This document shows positions 33,287-45,381 of a stretch of DNA of 64,000 nt, piece after piece. The notes beneath the pieces are model-generated. The model worked only from the letters and a program-made list of their open reading frames with translations, ran no database searches and was not told the origin of the DNA. Position 1 is the first letter of the stretch; each line of letters opens with the position of its first letter. Origin of the DNA: Symbiodinium sp. CCMP2592 (taxonomy: Eukaryota > Sar > Dinophyceae > Suessiales > Symbiodiniaceae). The DNA lies in the NCBI GenBank assembly GCA_905221615.1, contig CAJNDT010006014.1:103501-167500 (forward strand), written 5' to 3'. Position numbers and translations under genes: made by a program.

Positions 33287-35428
33287 TTAGGCTCCCGCCG
33301 ACGTCCCGGAGCGAAGCTGAACAGGGTGGAACGCCTTGTCCTGGCGTTCATATTCTCCAATTAAGTGTTCCGGAGATTTGAGGTGTAGTGTCCATGGTCC
33401 CTATAATCACCCTCTTCTATGCCCTCTTCAAGCCCAGCGCGGGTTTGGTGCATGCCGTGCTACGCACGATAAAAAAAACGTCATGATTTGTGCAGCTCCC
33501 CGGGATGACTGCGCATTCATTTCCAAGAAATTAAAATTTTCAGGTTTAATCCTGCTCCACGAGATACAACCACGCCTTTTCTAATTTGGTTGAATATAAA
33601 TGCATGTGGTCTTGCCCAGGTCTTCGCTTTTCCGAAGCTTACGAATCTGGCGCCGCAACTGAGGTTCTGGGTTCTTGCTCACGCAGCTGATACATCACGA
33701 CTAGGCCTCCTGCCTGTCGAAGCATACGAAGCATCCACGAACCAAGTGCCCAAATGTGCCCCCTGAAGAGCTTGTGCACTTGTGCCAACCTGTCATTTCA
33801 GCCTGGCTTTGTACTTCAATTGCTGAATCTGTGAAGAACTGCAGCGCACCCCAAGGCACCAAATTATCTTACCTAGTTTGGCAAGCCTGGCGAGGTCCTG
33901 GCCAATGTAAGGAGTGTCGAGGGAGCCTGGGGGACACCTCCGACCCCCACCCATCCACCTAGAAGCGACCCTCATCTGTTCAAAAAACTTACTGCAGGCC
34001 ACTCCCGCTTTGGGTATGGCCTTCGGCGCCAACGTGGCAGCAGTGGCGGCCTCCAAAAGAAAATTCACTTGGGAGGTTTCGGTTTAAGTACCTTTTGTTT
34101 TCTTAAGTACCTCGTGCTGCTGGAGATCTACATACCTAAACCTTCGAAGCTTTCAGCCCGTGAGGAAAACTGTTGCCAGTTGAACACTGCCAAACTGCTG
34201 AAGCCACCGGCTGCATTAGCCCAGCGAAGCTGTGACATCTGCCGAATCGAGTCACGTCGAACCCTTGTGATGTACTGCGATGTCGCCGCTCTCGGCCTAG
34301 TGCCTGAATCAATGAATGTCCTCGCACCAGCCGCGAACACATACATCCCAGAAATTCTTTTGGGCAGATCGAACATTCCAATAAAGTTGGCCATCAACGT
34401 CTTCGCCTCGGCATCGGCCGCCCTTTGCTTCGCTACCTCCTATCCATACTAAAAATTACCAATAAACTAGCCCGCTCTTGCGGTGCGTTGCTCGACATGT
34501 TGCTGCTGTTTGCGGTTTGAGGCTTCGTGATTGCTTTCAGAAACCTACCTGGACCTTCCCGAACCTTTCATTACTTGCCATTGTTAGTGCACGAGGTCTA
34601 TCTTGCAAGAGCTCGATTGACCTAAAATTGAAGAAATGCCCTCCAGCAAAGCTCAGCTACCCATAGCCAATGCATCCCAAAACCACCTAACCAAAAACAC
34701 CTAAAGCCGGACGTACAACCTCCTCAAGTCACAGGACGCGCCTTCAGCTGTGCGGCCCTCTGGGCAAGCGACAAAGCCTGCACGCGAATCTGTCCTTTTC
34801 TGATTTGGTTGAATATGAATATGAATGCATACGGTCTTGCCCAGGTCTTCGCTTTTCCGAAGCTTACGAATCTGGCGCCGCAACTGAGGTTCTGGGTTCT
34901 TGCTCACGCAGCTGATACATCACGACTAGGCCTCCTGCCTGTCGAAGCATACGAAGCATCCACGAACCAAGTGCCCAAATATGCCCCCTGAAGAGCTTGT
35001 GCACTTGTGCCAACTTGTCATTTGAGCCTGGCTTTCTAATTCAATTGCAGAGTCTGTGAAAAACTGCAGCGCACCCCAGGGCACCAAATTATCTTACCTA
35101 GTTTGGCAAGCCTGGCGAGGTCCTGGCCAATGTAAGGAGTGTCGAGGGAGCCTGGGGGACACCTCCGACCCCCACCCATCCACCTAGAAGCGACCCTCAT
35201 CTGTTCAAAAAACTTACTGCAGGCCACTCCCGCTTTGGGTATGGCCTTCGGCGCCAACGTGGCAGCAGTGGCGGCCTCCGAGAGAAAATTCGCTTGGGAT
35301 GTTTCGGTTTAAGCACCTCGTGCTGCAGGAGATCTACTGGATGCCAAGGAGTTTAAACGCTGGCGAAGCTCGCTCGATCTTCAAACTTTGGATTTCAGCC
35401 TTCTCTTCTTGGATCGGGCGTTCCAGGC
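33287..35428 (-). CDS. Unknown gene with an in-frame tandem duplication of a three-exon cassette
   Basis: Family not recognised. Minus-strand exons, all phase-consistent: 35428-35361 (LERPIQEEKAEIQSLKIERA), 35275-35218, 35151-35098, 34931-34885 (cassette copy 1), 34777-34733 (ALSLAQRAAQLKARP), 34436-34392 (VAKQRAADAEAKTLM), 34050-33993, 33926-33873, 33706-33660 (cassette copy 2), and terminal 33340-33287 (DKAFHPVQLRSGTSAGA, stop TAA). Each cassette encodes the same 53 residues: AATAATLAPKAIPKAGVAC, SSLDTPYIGQDLARLAKLG and LVVMYQLREQEPRTS. Donors include strong GTAAGT and GTAAGA; two exons have GC donors. The 66-nt and 166-nt cassette introns have the same lengths in both copies. The cassette starts and ends in phase 0, so duplication kept the frame. 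Flanking exons are Ala/Lys/Glu-rich and probably helical. The 5' end upstream of 35428 is missing. An alternative is two adjacent genes, the first ending at a TGA just after 34733. Confidence 0.6.
33577..34135. repeat. Tandem segmental duplication, copy at left
   Basis: This stretch and 34796-35338 are near-identical (about 95 percent or more by eye), with offset about 1.22 kb. Differences include a GAATAT insertion at the left end, a few substitutions, and about 20 extra bases (AGTACCTTTTGTTTTCTTA) near 34085 in this copy. The embedded exons are identical in both copies. Confidence 0.92.
34796..35338. repeat. Tandem segmental duplication, copy at right
   Basis: Partner of 33577-34135. Both copies begin with TTTTCT.ATTTGGTTGAATAT and end in CTCGTGCTGC.GGAGATCTAC. 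The duplication carries three exons and two introns of the gene at 33.3-35.4 kb. Confidence 0.92.
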
Positions 35429-36119
35429 CTCAGCTTCCAGCCTTAAGGGGAAAACTGCCAGAGACATTCACCGCTTACGGAGGAAAAAGGATGATGGTAA
35501 GGAACCCACGGAGACGCCGCTCAACAGACTCTTCATCCAAAGAATACATTATGGTCGAGCCGAAGCAGCAGAAGTCACGAACATGATGGGGATCATGGGG
35601 CCGTCACGTTCTGACATTCCCCGCAGAGCTGCCACGGATCAGGATCGTACTCCCTAAGCACTTCAGAAAGAGCCACCGCGTTGTGGCCTCCGGCTTTTGT
35701 ACGATGCAGGAGCCTATGTATGGGCGGATGGGGTTGATGTCATGGGGCTGAAAGGGGCTCGGGGTGTGGAGTTGCGATTTCTGTTTTCGGCAATGAGCAT
35801 CTGGCATAACGGACGGCACAATGGGTCCCAGGGCAGGGACCATTAGGGACAGCACAAACCACCCGAAAACCAGGCCCGCCTCCTGTGCTAAGTTCTCCCT
35901 GCCTTGCCTTCCAGCCAAGAGCTCACCAGAGCTCACTTATCGATGGTATTCTTTCGAAAGTTGCCGCATGCATCACCCTGGGGGGACAGGAGCGCCGATG
36001 AAAAAGAAGTGTCGCACGCAGAATTGCCCAAGGCTTTGGCACCCACCAGCCATGGAACGATGCAGTTCTGCATCTTCGATTCACTGATGATGTGGTTCTT
36101 TTCTCATTAGCACGTTGTT

Positions 36120-37480
36120 TTGCCGGCACTGTTTCGCTCAACTTTTGAAGCTCAACTTTTTTGGATTTCGATGTGTGTGAGCAACTCCTCTCGTCTCGCG
36201 AGGTTGGACATGTGCCTTGACCTTAACTCCTGCCAAGTGAGCCTCCACTGCAAGAGCTTCTGCCGTCCTCCGCTCCGCATTGGAGTGCTCCAAGACATTT
36301 CTTGCGGTCCATTCTGCTTGGCAGATTCAGCAGATGGCGGGCTATTGACCTTCCAGCACAAGACTGGCAGCGAGCATGTTTGTTTCGGTTGCATGATTTA
36401 CGTCAAGTGGCATGGCCGAATTCGCGCGTTTTGCCTGCATTGTTTCCTATCAACAACCTTCAGTTCATTCCGTTCGTTGAATTCGCAAAAGCAGCTTGGA
36501 AGCTGTTTTCCAGCATTGCGCTCGGCCGAAGGCTCCGGTTCAAGCTTTGCCCAAAGACCGCAAACAGTGCGATGGTGTCTTCGGCGCTTCGTGTGCCAGT
36601 CGGGCTTGCTCCTTGCCCGTGCTCCGCAGGCTGGGGTGACGGCAGAAGCACGTGCCGAAGCCGTTCGTACCCGAAGCACGAGCAGTCTAACTACGGCAGA
36701 GGCTACAGACAGCACTCCTACTCTCGAAGTGGCAAAGGAGGCTACGGAGGGTTCGGCAGCGGCAACAGCATGGCCGAAGCGGTGGCATTTCTGGCATATG
36801 GTCTGGGCAAGTGAACAAGCCGCCGGTGTCACCGAGGCCGTTCTTCCTCTGTTTTTTTCCCGCTCCCGTTCTTCCGTCGCACGTGCCGCAGGGATCCGCA
36901 GGGCATCTTCTTCTGCAACGCGTAAAGAACTCGAGGAGCTCAAGCGCCACAGATAGGAAGAGGCTGCTAGGACCAGGAGGGCGGCTGAGCAGAAACAAAA
37001 ACAAAAAATGATGCTAACAAGCAGCACTTCAAAGAGCTCGAAAAGCGTCTCTTGGGTGCGATTCCGACGCTACATTCTGCCAAAACTCGGGCCAGTGCTC
37101 CCAAGAGCTCTACATGAGCTGCAGGCCACAGTGGGCCACAAGTGTCCATGTCCAGCTCAGTTGCAAAACTCATCGAGGCTCTGACAGGCAAGCGCGTCTG
37201 CTGCAAGCATTTCTCCTCTTGGGGTGAGCAACAGCAGCTGCTGATCCGGATTCTTTTGGTGCTTTCTCATGGATCATCGCGTACGGGAGCTCTGTACGCA
37301 CCATCGCATGGGATTGCAGTGCGTTTTCCCAATGGCTGCAGCATGCTCGCGGGTGCCAGATCTATACAGCCTCCAATTGCATTATTTTCCTAGGTTGGGG
37401 TGTTGCGGGAAACTGCGCAGGTGGCTATTAGAAACTGGTTCTTGCCGGAAGCTGCAGCGCCAAGATCACGGCCGCCCCTA
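36120..37480 (+). pseudogene. Degenerate protein-coding debris, possibly retroelement-derived
   Basis: GC-rich text on the plus strand in which coding-like pieces switch frame: QSNYGRGYRQHSYSRSGKGG with YGGFGSGNSMAEAVAFLAYG (36680-36813), then ATRKELEELKRHR (36920-36955), a stop, and EEAARTRRAAEQKQKQK. The Arg/Gly/Ser-rich and coiled-coil pieces resemble a nucleic-acid-binding ORF1/gag-like protein, but this is weak. Stops and frameshifts argue that it is not functional. Confidence 0.3.
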
Positions 37481-37937
37481 AAGCATCCTAAAGCAGACTT
37501 GATCAGACCCTGGGTCGAGTTTTGATACTGTCCTTGCAAGTGATGATTGTGTCGTCTGCGGGTGAGTGCAAGGGACGTGTCAGAGCCGCCCAGCTCCCTC
37601 AGAGCGAAGTCTTTCAGCGATGATCGTTTATCTCTGATGACTCCTGATGAGTGAACCAGTGAGCCAGTTGACCTCTGCACTAGTGTTCAGGAGCGCTGTG
37701 TGCAGAAGCGCATTCCGCAGCTCCTTGTCGCTTAGGCCGGCGCTTAAGCCCGAAAGCGGGCGCACATGGCTATGGGTGCAAGGAGTCCGAAGCAGAAACG
37801 CCATGCCTTTTGAGTTTGCTTTGCATGCATCAATGTAAACAAAGCATGCCCTTCGGAAAATCGAGGCAAAGGCTCTGCGAACCGCTGGACGCTACTGGTT
37901 TGCCCATGTTGTCCTCAGGATAGTACTACTTAACATT

Positions 37938-39480
37938 TAGTTAATGACGGTTGCCTGTGTGACGTGTCCGGTGAATGACCGGGCCGTTCACATCCTGCTT
38001 GGCGCACATGCCGGTGCGTGGCTGATGGCAGTCTGAGCACGCCACCTCGAGGGATCGGCAGGCAATGCAGTTGGCCCTGCGCCGCCACTTGCACCTTCCC
38101 GGTCGCTGCAGCCTGACGCCGGCGTGCGGATGCTCGTTGCACGACAGGCAGTGAGCCCACATGATCGACGCCGCTCGAACGCTCGAACCTGGTCGTTTAC
38201 GGCACGTCGCCTACACAGTATGGGTTGCCATGCAGTCTCCACATGAGTCGCCGCCGAGTTCGACGAAGGCGGCCCGCGGAGACTGGTGCCTGAAATCGCA
38301 AGGCGCAAGGCGGCAGAATACCAAGACAGCGCGAGTGTTGCAAAACCATGTCCTCCGGGCAATGTCCTGGAGATCCGATCGTACCGCACCCCGCGAGGAA
38401 GTGGCGCAGGTGGAGCCAAGTTTCAGTCGCCTTTGAACCTTCGACCGCATTAAGCAACAATTCGCACGAGCCATGATAATGTATGCTCGGGAAGCGCCCC
38501 GTTGGCAGTCAAGGAATTCCCGCGTTTTGGAGGGCGGTGGGGCTCTTGCTTGGACGACCAGGGTGTCGCACCAAAACGCCCAGTGTGCCGCGAGGCGGTC
38601 TGCTGCACCATGGTGCCACGTTCGAGCAGCGTGGCTAAGCAACGTGAAGCCGCAGGTTCCTGCCGAAGTTCGCAGCATTTCTTGGATCTGAAACCGCAGT
38701 GTCTTCGGTTGTTGTAGTGGCCGAAAATGAGACCCGAAAGAAAAATAACTTTTCAATTCTTCGGCGCAAACGTTGCCAAAGCAGAATTTGAATTTCATCT
38801 CGGCATATTCCGGGCATCACGGAATATCCCGGAGCTTGCAAAGCCGGTGTGCCGGTAACTTCCATGTCACGAAGGAAGTCCGAACTCGAAGCCTCGAAGC
38901 TCTCCGCTCCTCCGGCCTTCATCTTCGTGCTCTCCTCGCCCGGATCAGGTACTTGTACCCGGAGGCATCCGGGTCCCAGCAAGTTGCGCTGTAGCTGGCA
39001 CAATGTGTTGCCAAGGGCGGCTCATCGAATTCCTGCGCAGCTGTGCGAATACGTCTTACTTGGAGCTCGTCGCGATCCTGACAGCTCCGGTCAATCGCCG
39101 CTTCCGGCAGACGTGCAATGCATCCGGCAATCGGGCCTTTTACGGCGGTCCTGACTGCCCATGCCTTCCCCAGCAAGCTGGGTGCTTCATGGAATGGTAG
39201 TGGGACAAGGCTTTGCTGCCCAAGAATTTTGATTTGGTCCAACACCTTTTTTCGGTTCGGAAACCCGTGGCTTTGCGGCCTGGCAGTGCCAGAAAGTGTG
39301 CGCAGCATGCTTTCCGCTGGTGGCGCAGATCGATCGCGGTCGTATTTGCAAAGAGGCCACCAGCCGAAATCGGGCTGATGTCACAGGGCCGCAGTCCGTG
39401 CTCAGCTTGACGAACACTGATCCGCGACAGTTTCGTCGATTCGTGTGCACTTGCCTTGCCCAGCGAAGAGGAAACAGGCC
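37938..39480 (-). pseudogene. Frameshifted 3' remnant of a LINE-like retroelement
   Basis: A 1.5-kb GC-rich block with coding-like minus-strand pieces in changing frames. ICATSGKHAAHTFWHCQAAK (about 39320) resembles the Cys-His motif (C, H, FW.C) found near the C-terminus of LINE-type reverse transcriptases, with one cysteine changed to Ser. Further pieces are AVRTAVKGPIAGCIARLPEA, MKAGGAESFEASSSDFLRDM, and a Cys-rich end with CLSCNEHPHAGVRLQ and RRRANCIACRSLEVACSDCH before a stop at 37938. Stops and frameshifts separate them. No reverse transcriptase or endonuclease domain lies upstream, as expected for a 5'-truncated insertion. The retroelement origin is inference. Confidence 0.35.
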
Positions 39481-41415
39481 CTACAGACCCTGAAACCCCC
39501 AAAAACCGCCACTAGCTCCAAAACCACCCTTTTTTGGACCGCAAGGGCTTTAAAACGTCAGTCTACTGCGCTGGCATCAGTTACCTCACGAATCAGGAGC
39601 TGACCTCCGACAAGGCGGGGTGAAGGCGAAGCCAAGGTCGGGACTTGAAATCGTATCTGACTAAGGTTTTGGGGGGGTTTAAGGGGTGTTGGGGGAATCT
39701 AGTTTGAAATCGAACTAGCTAGGGTTTTGAAAGGAGGGGGTTAAAAGCTTAGGCGGTGTTGGGGGGTTTAAGGGGTTTGGGCTTAAGGGTTTTACTGATT
39801 CACCTCTATGTGTATCCTGCCACGACTTGCAGGAAAAGCAAGCAAAAGCGGGGAGTGGCATTGAGTTTGTTAGATTCTGTTGCAATGTAAGTCGTCGCAC
39901 AACGGAATCTGAGGGGATCATTGATAGATGATAGAGGCTATGTTGTAGGACTGGGTCCTAGGATGTGTAGCCGGGAGTAGAGACAGGATAACATGCGGTT
40001 GGAAATTATGTTTCATGATACCATCATGTTTATTTCTGGCTAAGATGTGGGTTCTACAATGTTGCAGATTTTGCCGATGGTGATGCGTATGTTCACCATT
40101 CAAGAACTCCTTTAAGTGTTATGTATATACGCATATACACCTACATATGTATATGCATATTCATAAACCTGTGTCATTCATATTCCTATCTACACAAGTA
40201 CACGTCGGTTCGATCATTGGTGGGGTGACCTGGAACTACAGGACAATGGCACTCCCTCGCTGGAGAATGCGAGCCTTCTGCCAGTGTGCCGCAGAACTGC
40301 AGAGTTACATCCTCGGTGGAGTCCATTATTGATCCTTTCGTGGGAGCCGGACTCAAGCAGAACCGGGGATTCATTGAACATCTGTTGATCGCAATTCCCA
40401 GGTTTATCCCCCAGTCCTGTTGTCCCTCAACCACCTTCTGCACGCAGTTTGGACGCAGACATCCTGGACACATCCGCACCACCAACCCGAAAGCATTCCA
40501 ACCGTAACCCCCACATCGCCAGGTTCCTACAAACCCTGCCAAGCCAGCCCTTACCACAAAAGGATCTTCCCAAACGTGCAGAACGCACCCTGAGAGTGCT
40601 ACATTCGTGTCGGAAGCTCAAAGCTGCAGGGCAGTGTTCGATCCAACATTCTATAACCGAGACCGGTAGACCCGAACACACTGCATGTGCAAAGGTGTCT
40701 CCTGTCTTCGGTTGCAAGCCCGAAAGCCCCAGACCCTCGCAGCGTACCTATCCGGAGGCTGGAAAGCCCTTGACCCGGGCCCCTGCTTGGCGCTCGCGGC
40801 GCCCAGTGCCTCAAAGCGAACCGGCGTCCCGATTCCGTGTTCTCGGCTTGGGGTTTTCGGAGTGCTGCGAGTTTGGAGCGTTCAGCTTGGAATCGAGGCA
40901 ACGCGGGGTGAGGACCAGCCTCTAAGGCTTCATTGAGGTATTTGGAGCCTCTCTCCGTCGCGAGATTAGATTAACAAAGGTTTCTAAACTACAGATATAA
41001 CAACGCTAAGTCCTCCACTCTATAGTCTATTGGAATTCCACATTCTAGACCCTAGGCCCTACCCCCAATCCCGGATTACACCCGAGACTCGCACCCAGAA
41101 AGCCGCCGCCCCTCATCGAAGCTCAGACTAAGCCAAAGGCAAGGAATCCGTCTTGGAGCTCCTTGCGCAGACCCCAGTCCTTAGTTGCGCAAACGCTTCC
41201 GAGCTGCGGTTTGGAGTCTTAGAGCTTTGTGGCGGGCCTAGTTAAGTTCTGAGGGTAGCTGCTCTTGGAAAACTCCTAAATCGTAACCTCATGTCTACCT
41301 ATCCATGCACCTGCAAACCGAGTTTCGGCACCGTTGTTGCTCCTCTCTTTGATTCTCTCACTCAAAGAAGTCCCAGCGAGTGTAAGGTCGCGGCCGACAC
41401 GCGGCCAATGATCAC
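39481..41415. other. Spacer, no supported gene
   Basis: Includes degenerate GGGGTTTAAGGGGTT-like text (39665-39790) that resembles scrambled telomere-type repeats. A short GC-rich piece near 40,760-40,820 (minus ALGAASAKQGPGS) could be an exon, but it has no partners. Confidence 0.35.
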
Positions 41416-41637
41416 CAGGCGACTGGTGGCGGGTTGCAGGTCGGACGCCTTTCTCAACATCCAAGAGCAAAACCTAGAACTACACGACCGTGAAGGGCTA
41501 CTGCCGCTTCTGCGGGCTTTCACATAGAACCGGCATGAGACTGAGGTTTGCTTCTTTCGTTTATGTATACTCTTGAAGAACAAACCGCAACTCAAACACG
41601 CCAGCTGCACATCGGAGACGTCAATGTGCCCGCCTAC
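41416..41637 (-). CDS. Two consecutive exons of an unknown gene
   Basis: Exon 41637-41602 (VGGHIDVSDVQL; acceptor GCCGAG, GC donor) and exon 41448-41416 (ASDLQPATSRL; acceptor AGAAAG, donor GTGATC) join in phase 0. The second frame also stays open past its donor (VIIGRVSAATLHSLG). Composition and splice signals match other exons here. The rest of the gene was not found; no family is recognised. Confidence 0.35.
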
Positions 41638-42340
41638 CTCGGCAGTCAAAGAGGGCTCAGAGATTCACACGGAAGGCAAAAAATCCCACGGAGCTCGAAA
41701 CGTAGCACGAAACGCAAGCTAAGAACCTCGAGCCTGAATCCAACGGCTTCAAGCCACCTTGGAACAATTCTCGAACTTCAGGGATTCCGGCTCAAAGACG
41801 CCCCAAGACCACGGTGGCCACTAATCTAAAGCCTGAACTTATCCCGAAAGTCGACACCTTCCTGACAGATTGCGTGTGCAAATATATCCCGAACCCCCAA
41901 ACCCAAAGCCCAAAAATGCCAAAAGCCTCTGGAACCTGTCGGCACCCCGAGTCTCGCACACCTTGCACCACGAGGCAGCTTGCCTGCCCGAAACCCGAAG
42001 GCCAGACGGCTACATGGGACATCACCCGAACTGATGCCAAAGACGCACGGAGGCCAAAAAGCCCAAAACCCCAAACCCAGAGATTCCCAATCCTTGAAAC
42101 ACATAAGCCACAAGCCTACGAGTCTGTGATTGATAAAGCCTGCTCTGTCAGGGAGCCAAGGCCTAGTCAGAGTTCCTAAATCCGATAAGGGAAGCGCCAA
42201 AGCCTAAACACCCCTATCCCGCCCTTGGAGCCCTTTGCAATTTTCGGGATCGGGGCCAAGGGCCTTAAGGCTTCGAAGCAGAGGCATCGTGCACTCGGTC
42301 CGTCGGTCGGTTTGGCTCTCTGTCTCTGTCTACATACATA

Positions 42341-42364
42341 GACAGACAGACAGACAGACAGACA
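42341..42364. repeat. (GACA)n microsatellite
   Basis: Six GACA units in spacer DNA. Confidence 0.85.
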
Positions 42365-42821
42365 GTCAGACACTACATATTTCTCATCGCATCTCATCGC
42401 TCTCTTCGCTTCCCGGCTATCTGTTTCCAGAAAGGTCATAACGGAATCATCTCGGAACTTACGTCAAAATGCTGCTTCACCTGGACAGGCAGAATCAGAA
42501 GCCTTCGCCTTTTCTCGCGCTGTGCTTTGCCCGTCTTGCCATGGCTCCAGACGGTGGGTGCAGTCTACTTGCGCGATTACGGTTTCACAAAACTCTCACA
42601 AGTCCATCTTCACCTCTATCCAGTAAGCACTGAGAACTTAAAGTCCGAAACCCTGAAACGCTCTTTGTGCAGAATGGGCAACGCCGAAAAGCGTCCATAC
42701 TCTCTGAGTCGACCGCAAACAACCTGACAAAACCCACGCATTGCTGCTGCGAAGCCTGAACCTGAAGACAACAAACACCACTCAACATTCGTCACGACGT
42801 CATGCGTGCATAGATGCGCCA

Positions 42822-42846
42822 GTGTGTGTGTGTGTGTGTGTGTGTG
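42822..42846. repeat. (GT)n microsatellite
   Basis: About twelve GT units followed by GCATGCACGACATGCACGAC in spacer DNA. Confidence 0.85.
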
Positions 42847-44517
42847 CATGCACGACATGCACGACGCAGGCATGGATGGATATGTGCACAGATTGCACGT
42901 ACACATGCATGCAGATTTGTGCTTGTTGCTTACAAGGTGATCCTCTATGAACAGTCCCCATCTGTGTAAGAATACGGTGACCTGCAGCCTCAGTCCGGGC
43001 CATGTCTTCGACCTGCCGAGGGTCGCTGCCATCACGTGGCCCGGGAATCTCAGACTGCCGGGCCCCGGAAAACTTCTGCCGGCCACTGGAAGCTGTCGAT
43101 TTGCGAGTTCCTGTCAATTGCTTTGCCGCCGTGGGTTCGGTACTGGGCCGTGGTTCGCATCCATGCGCAACCACATATCAATGGTCAAAGTGCCGCATAT
43201 GCCTCTTCATGTTTCTGGTCTGGCCTGCATCGCAGGTGCGGATAGGAGGCATAGGGGCCTGAATAATTTCAACAGGAATTGGGGTTCGCTAAACCGCTTA
43301 ACGCAAGAAACAAGAAGGCTGTACGGGCAATATGCTACGAAATCTTGGGGCTCTTTGTCGGGAGTGGGGGCTGTCGAAGTCATGCTGTTTGCGAGGCGAC
43401 AGGTTCGGTGGCTCACAGGACGCAATCGGGGCGCAGAGTACATGCAGCATTCATGGCACCCAGCCAACGGCCTCTCAGAATGAACTTTAAGTCGAACGCA
43501 GTGTGTAGGGTTGTGTGCTACCTGTGCTTCCCGGATTTTTGCATGGTGATAGGTAGGGAGATGAGGTCAAGATGCTTACATATGCTTATAGCTAATGTCA
43601 CAAATGTACCTACAACCCCAGTTGCAAAACCCTTGTACAGGCTGCGAAACCCAGCAAGAGGTCCTTTCTCAAACCGTGACATATCTGAAAGGCCGTTGGA
43701 GCCCTCGCTCTTTGCGACGGCTTCAGCATACCGTCAATCGCTGCAGGCTACGGTGGCCCGAGCTTGTCACAGATGCTCCGAGTATCAAACTGGGCTCCTG
43801 AAAGGGATGCTCTACCTGCGGTTTGGCTTAACTTTGATCACCCCTTTCAGGGGTTCGGGTCTCATGGCTTCTGTGTCGCTGAGGCTTAACCAGAAACCTC
43901 TCGACGCTTCAAGACCAAAAAAACTGAAGATGTAGGCTTTCGGCCTGAACCCTTCTGATTAGAAAAACCTTGGTGAAGAAGAAACCTCCAGATGTTGCAA
44001 GGTACGAACTCGCCCTTCCAAGCTCCCGAATCACGCGGAACGCGGGAGCCTTGAGTTCTGGGCTGCGGCTAAGGTTCAGGGACGAGGTTTGTGGCTCAGG
44101 TCCTAACTTTGGGCTTAACTTTAGCGCCTGTTTAGGGTTCGTGCTTCAGGTTCATGATTTATAAGCTTCTGAGGTTTAAGATTTAAGGTTCGGGTTTTGG
44201 ACTTGAAGCGTTAAGACGGCATGTTCGAGAATGCTGGAAGCCGAAGGTATGATTACATGCAGGAGCTTTCTCACAGAGACACTTGAAAAAGGCACATCTT
44301 GACTTCAAGCAGCCCCGTACAACTACAAATCTCGGATTCCAGGGGCCCAAGCCATTCGAACTACGAAGAGAAGCTGATTCCGAAAGGCTGTCCAACGAAC
44401 GACTGATGTGTCGCCTTTTTCTACAAAACATCACCTTTTCGGCATGTACCAGTATATGTGGATGTGTGGGCATGCGGGTGCGCACGTGCCACACGAGTAC
44501 GTAGACGTACGTAGACA

Positions 44518-44586
44518 TACGCATATATATGTATATATATATATACATACATACATACATACATACATACATACATGCATGCATGC
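44518..44586. repeat. (CATA)n microsatellite
   Basis: ATAT-rich run followed by about ten CATA units and GCATGCATGC. Produces false Tyr/His/Ile-rich frames on both strands. Confidence 0.85.
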
Positions 44587-45381
44587 AGACATACATATAT
44601 CCTGGCTTTAGCCTGTCTACCATGGATCTGCGCAATCGCTTTTTCGGAATCAGCCAGCGGCCGTCGGAGTTGGCGCCGAAGCGGCACCCCCCAAAGACCC
44701 GCCGCGAGGGAACGTCCAAGAACATGAAGATAAGGGAGCGGTTTGTGAAATTACGATTGGGGTTTAATTTGGAACACTCTCCCAGGTAGCCCCGCTATAT
44801 ACTTATAGGAGTTTGGGGCCTCAGGCTCTGGTTGCGGATCTGAGTGACCACATAAACTTTAAAGAGCGACAAGGGACTCTGCAATTATGATTGCATGCTC
44901 AGGAAGCAAGCTCTGTGACAGAGAGATGTGCTTGAAGATGACAACTTGCGAGACACAACTGAGGTGAAGGAGTCAACGCTGCAGCCCTATCGTGGAAAGA
45001 CCAGACACGAAAGCCTCAAGAGCTAAAGCCTGCCCCCGAGAATAAACTAGACTATGCTGTCTCAGCATACCCATCGCTGAAGAGTCAAAACCGCTCCCTT
45101 TGAATTAATGATGCCGCTACAACTGCTCAGCAGCGCTGCTGTGCATTTTGTCACCCTTGCGGCTTTATTTCGCCACGGCCCGGAACCTGGGCAGTACTCT
45201 CACTGTACTCTCTAAACACGTTCGGAAAGCGAGGAGAACCGCTGGGACAGGATAGCTTCACGCAATCGCCTACGGCTTATGAGCTGAGGGGATGCGGTGT
45301 AATAACAGTTTTTTCGCAAATCCGCTCTACATGTAGTAAGCAATGAAAAAAGCAGGAAAATTAGTCGGGAGGCATGGGACC

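Larger units (their letters stand above)
41638..45381. other. Long spacer downstream of the selenoprotein gene
   Basis: Contains microsatellites at 42341, 42822 and 44518, and a fragment of the repeat seen at 19498 (near 43251). A plus-strand frame at 44622-44760 (MDLRNRFFGISQRPSELAPK) has coding-like composition but no identified partner. The 3' untranslated region of the FrnE-like gene must start left of 45382. A perfect 7-bp stem (TATGCTG, TCT, CAGCATA) lies at 45053-45069. Confidence 0.35.

Noticed and set aside
45053-45069. Perfect hairpin TATGCTG-TCT-CAGCATA downstream of the selenoprotein gene as a SECIS element
   Set aside because: Too short, and without the ATGA/AA/GA core of a eukaryotic SECIS; kept only as a note in the spacer description.
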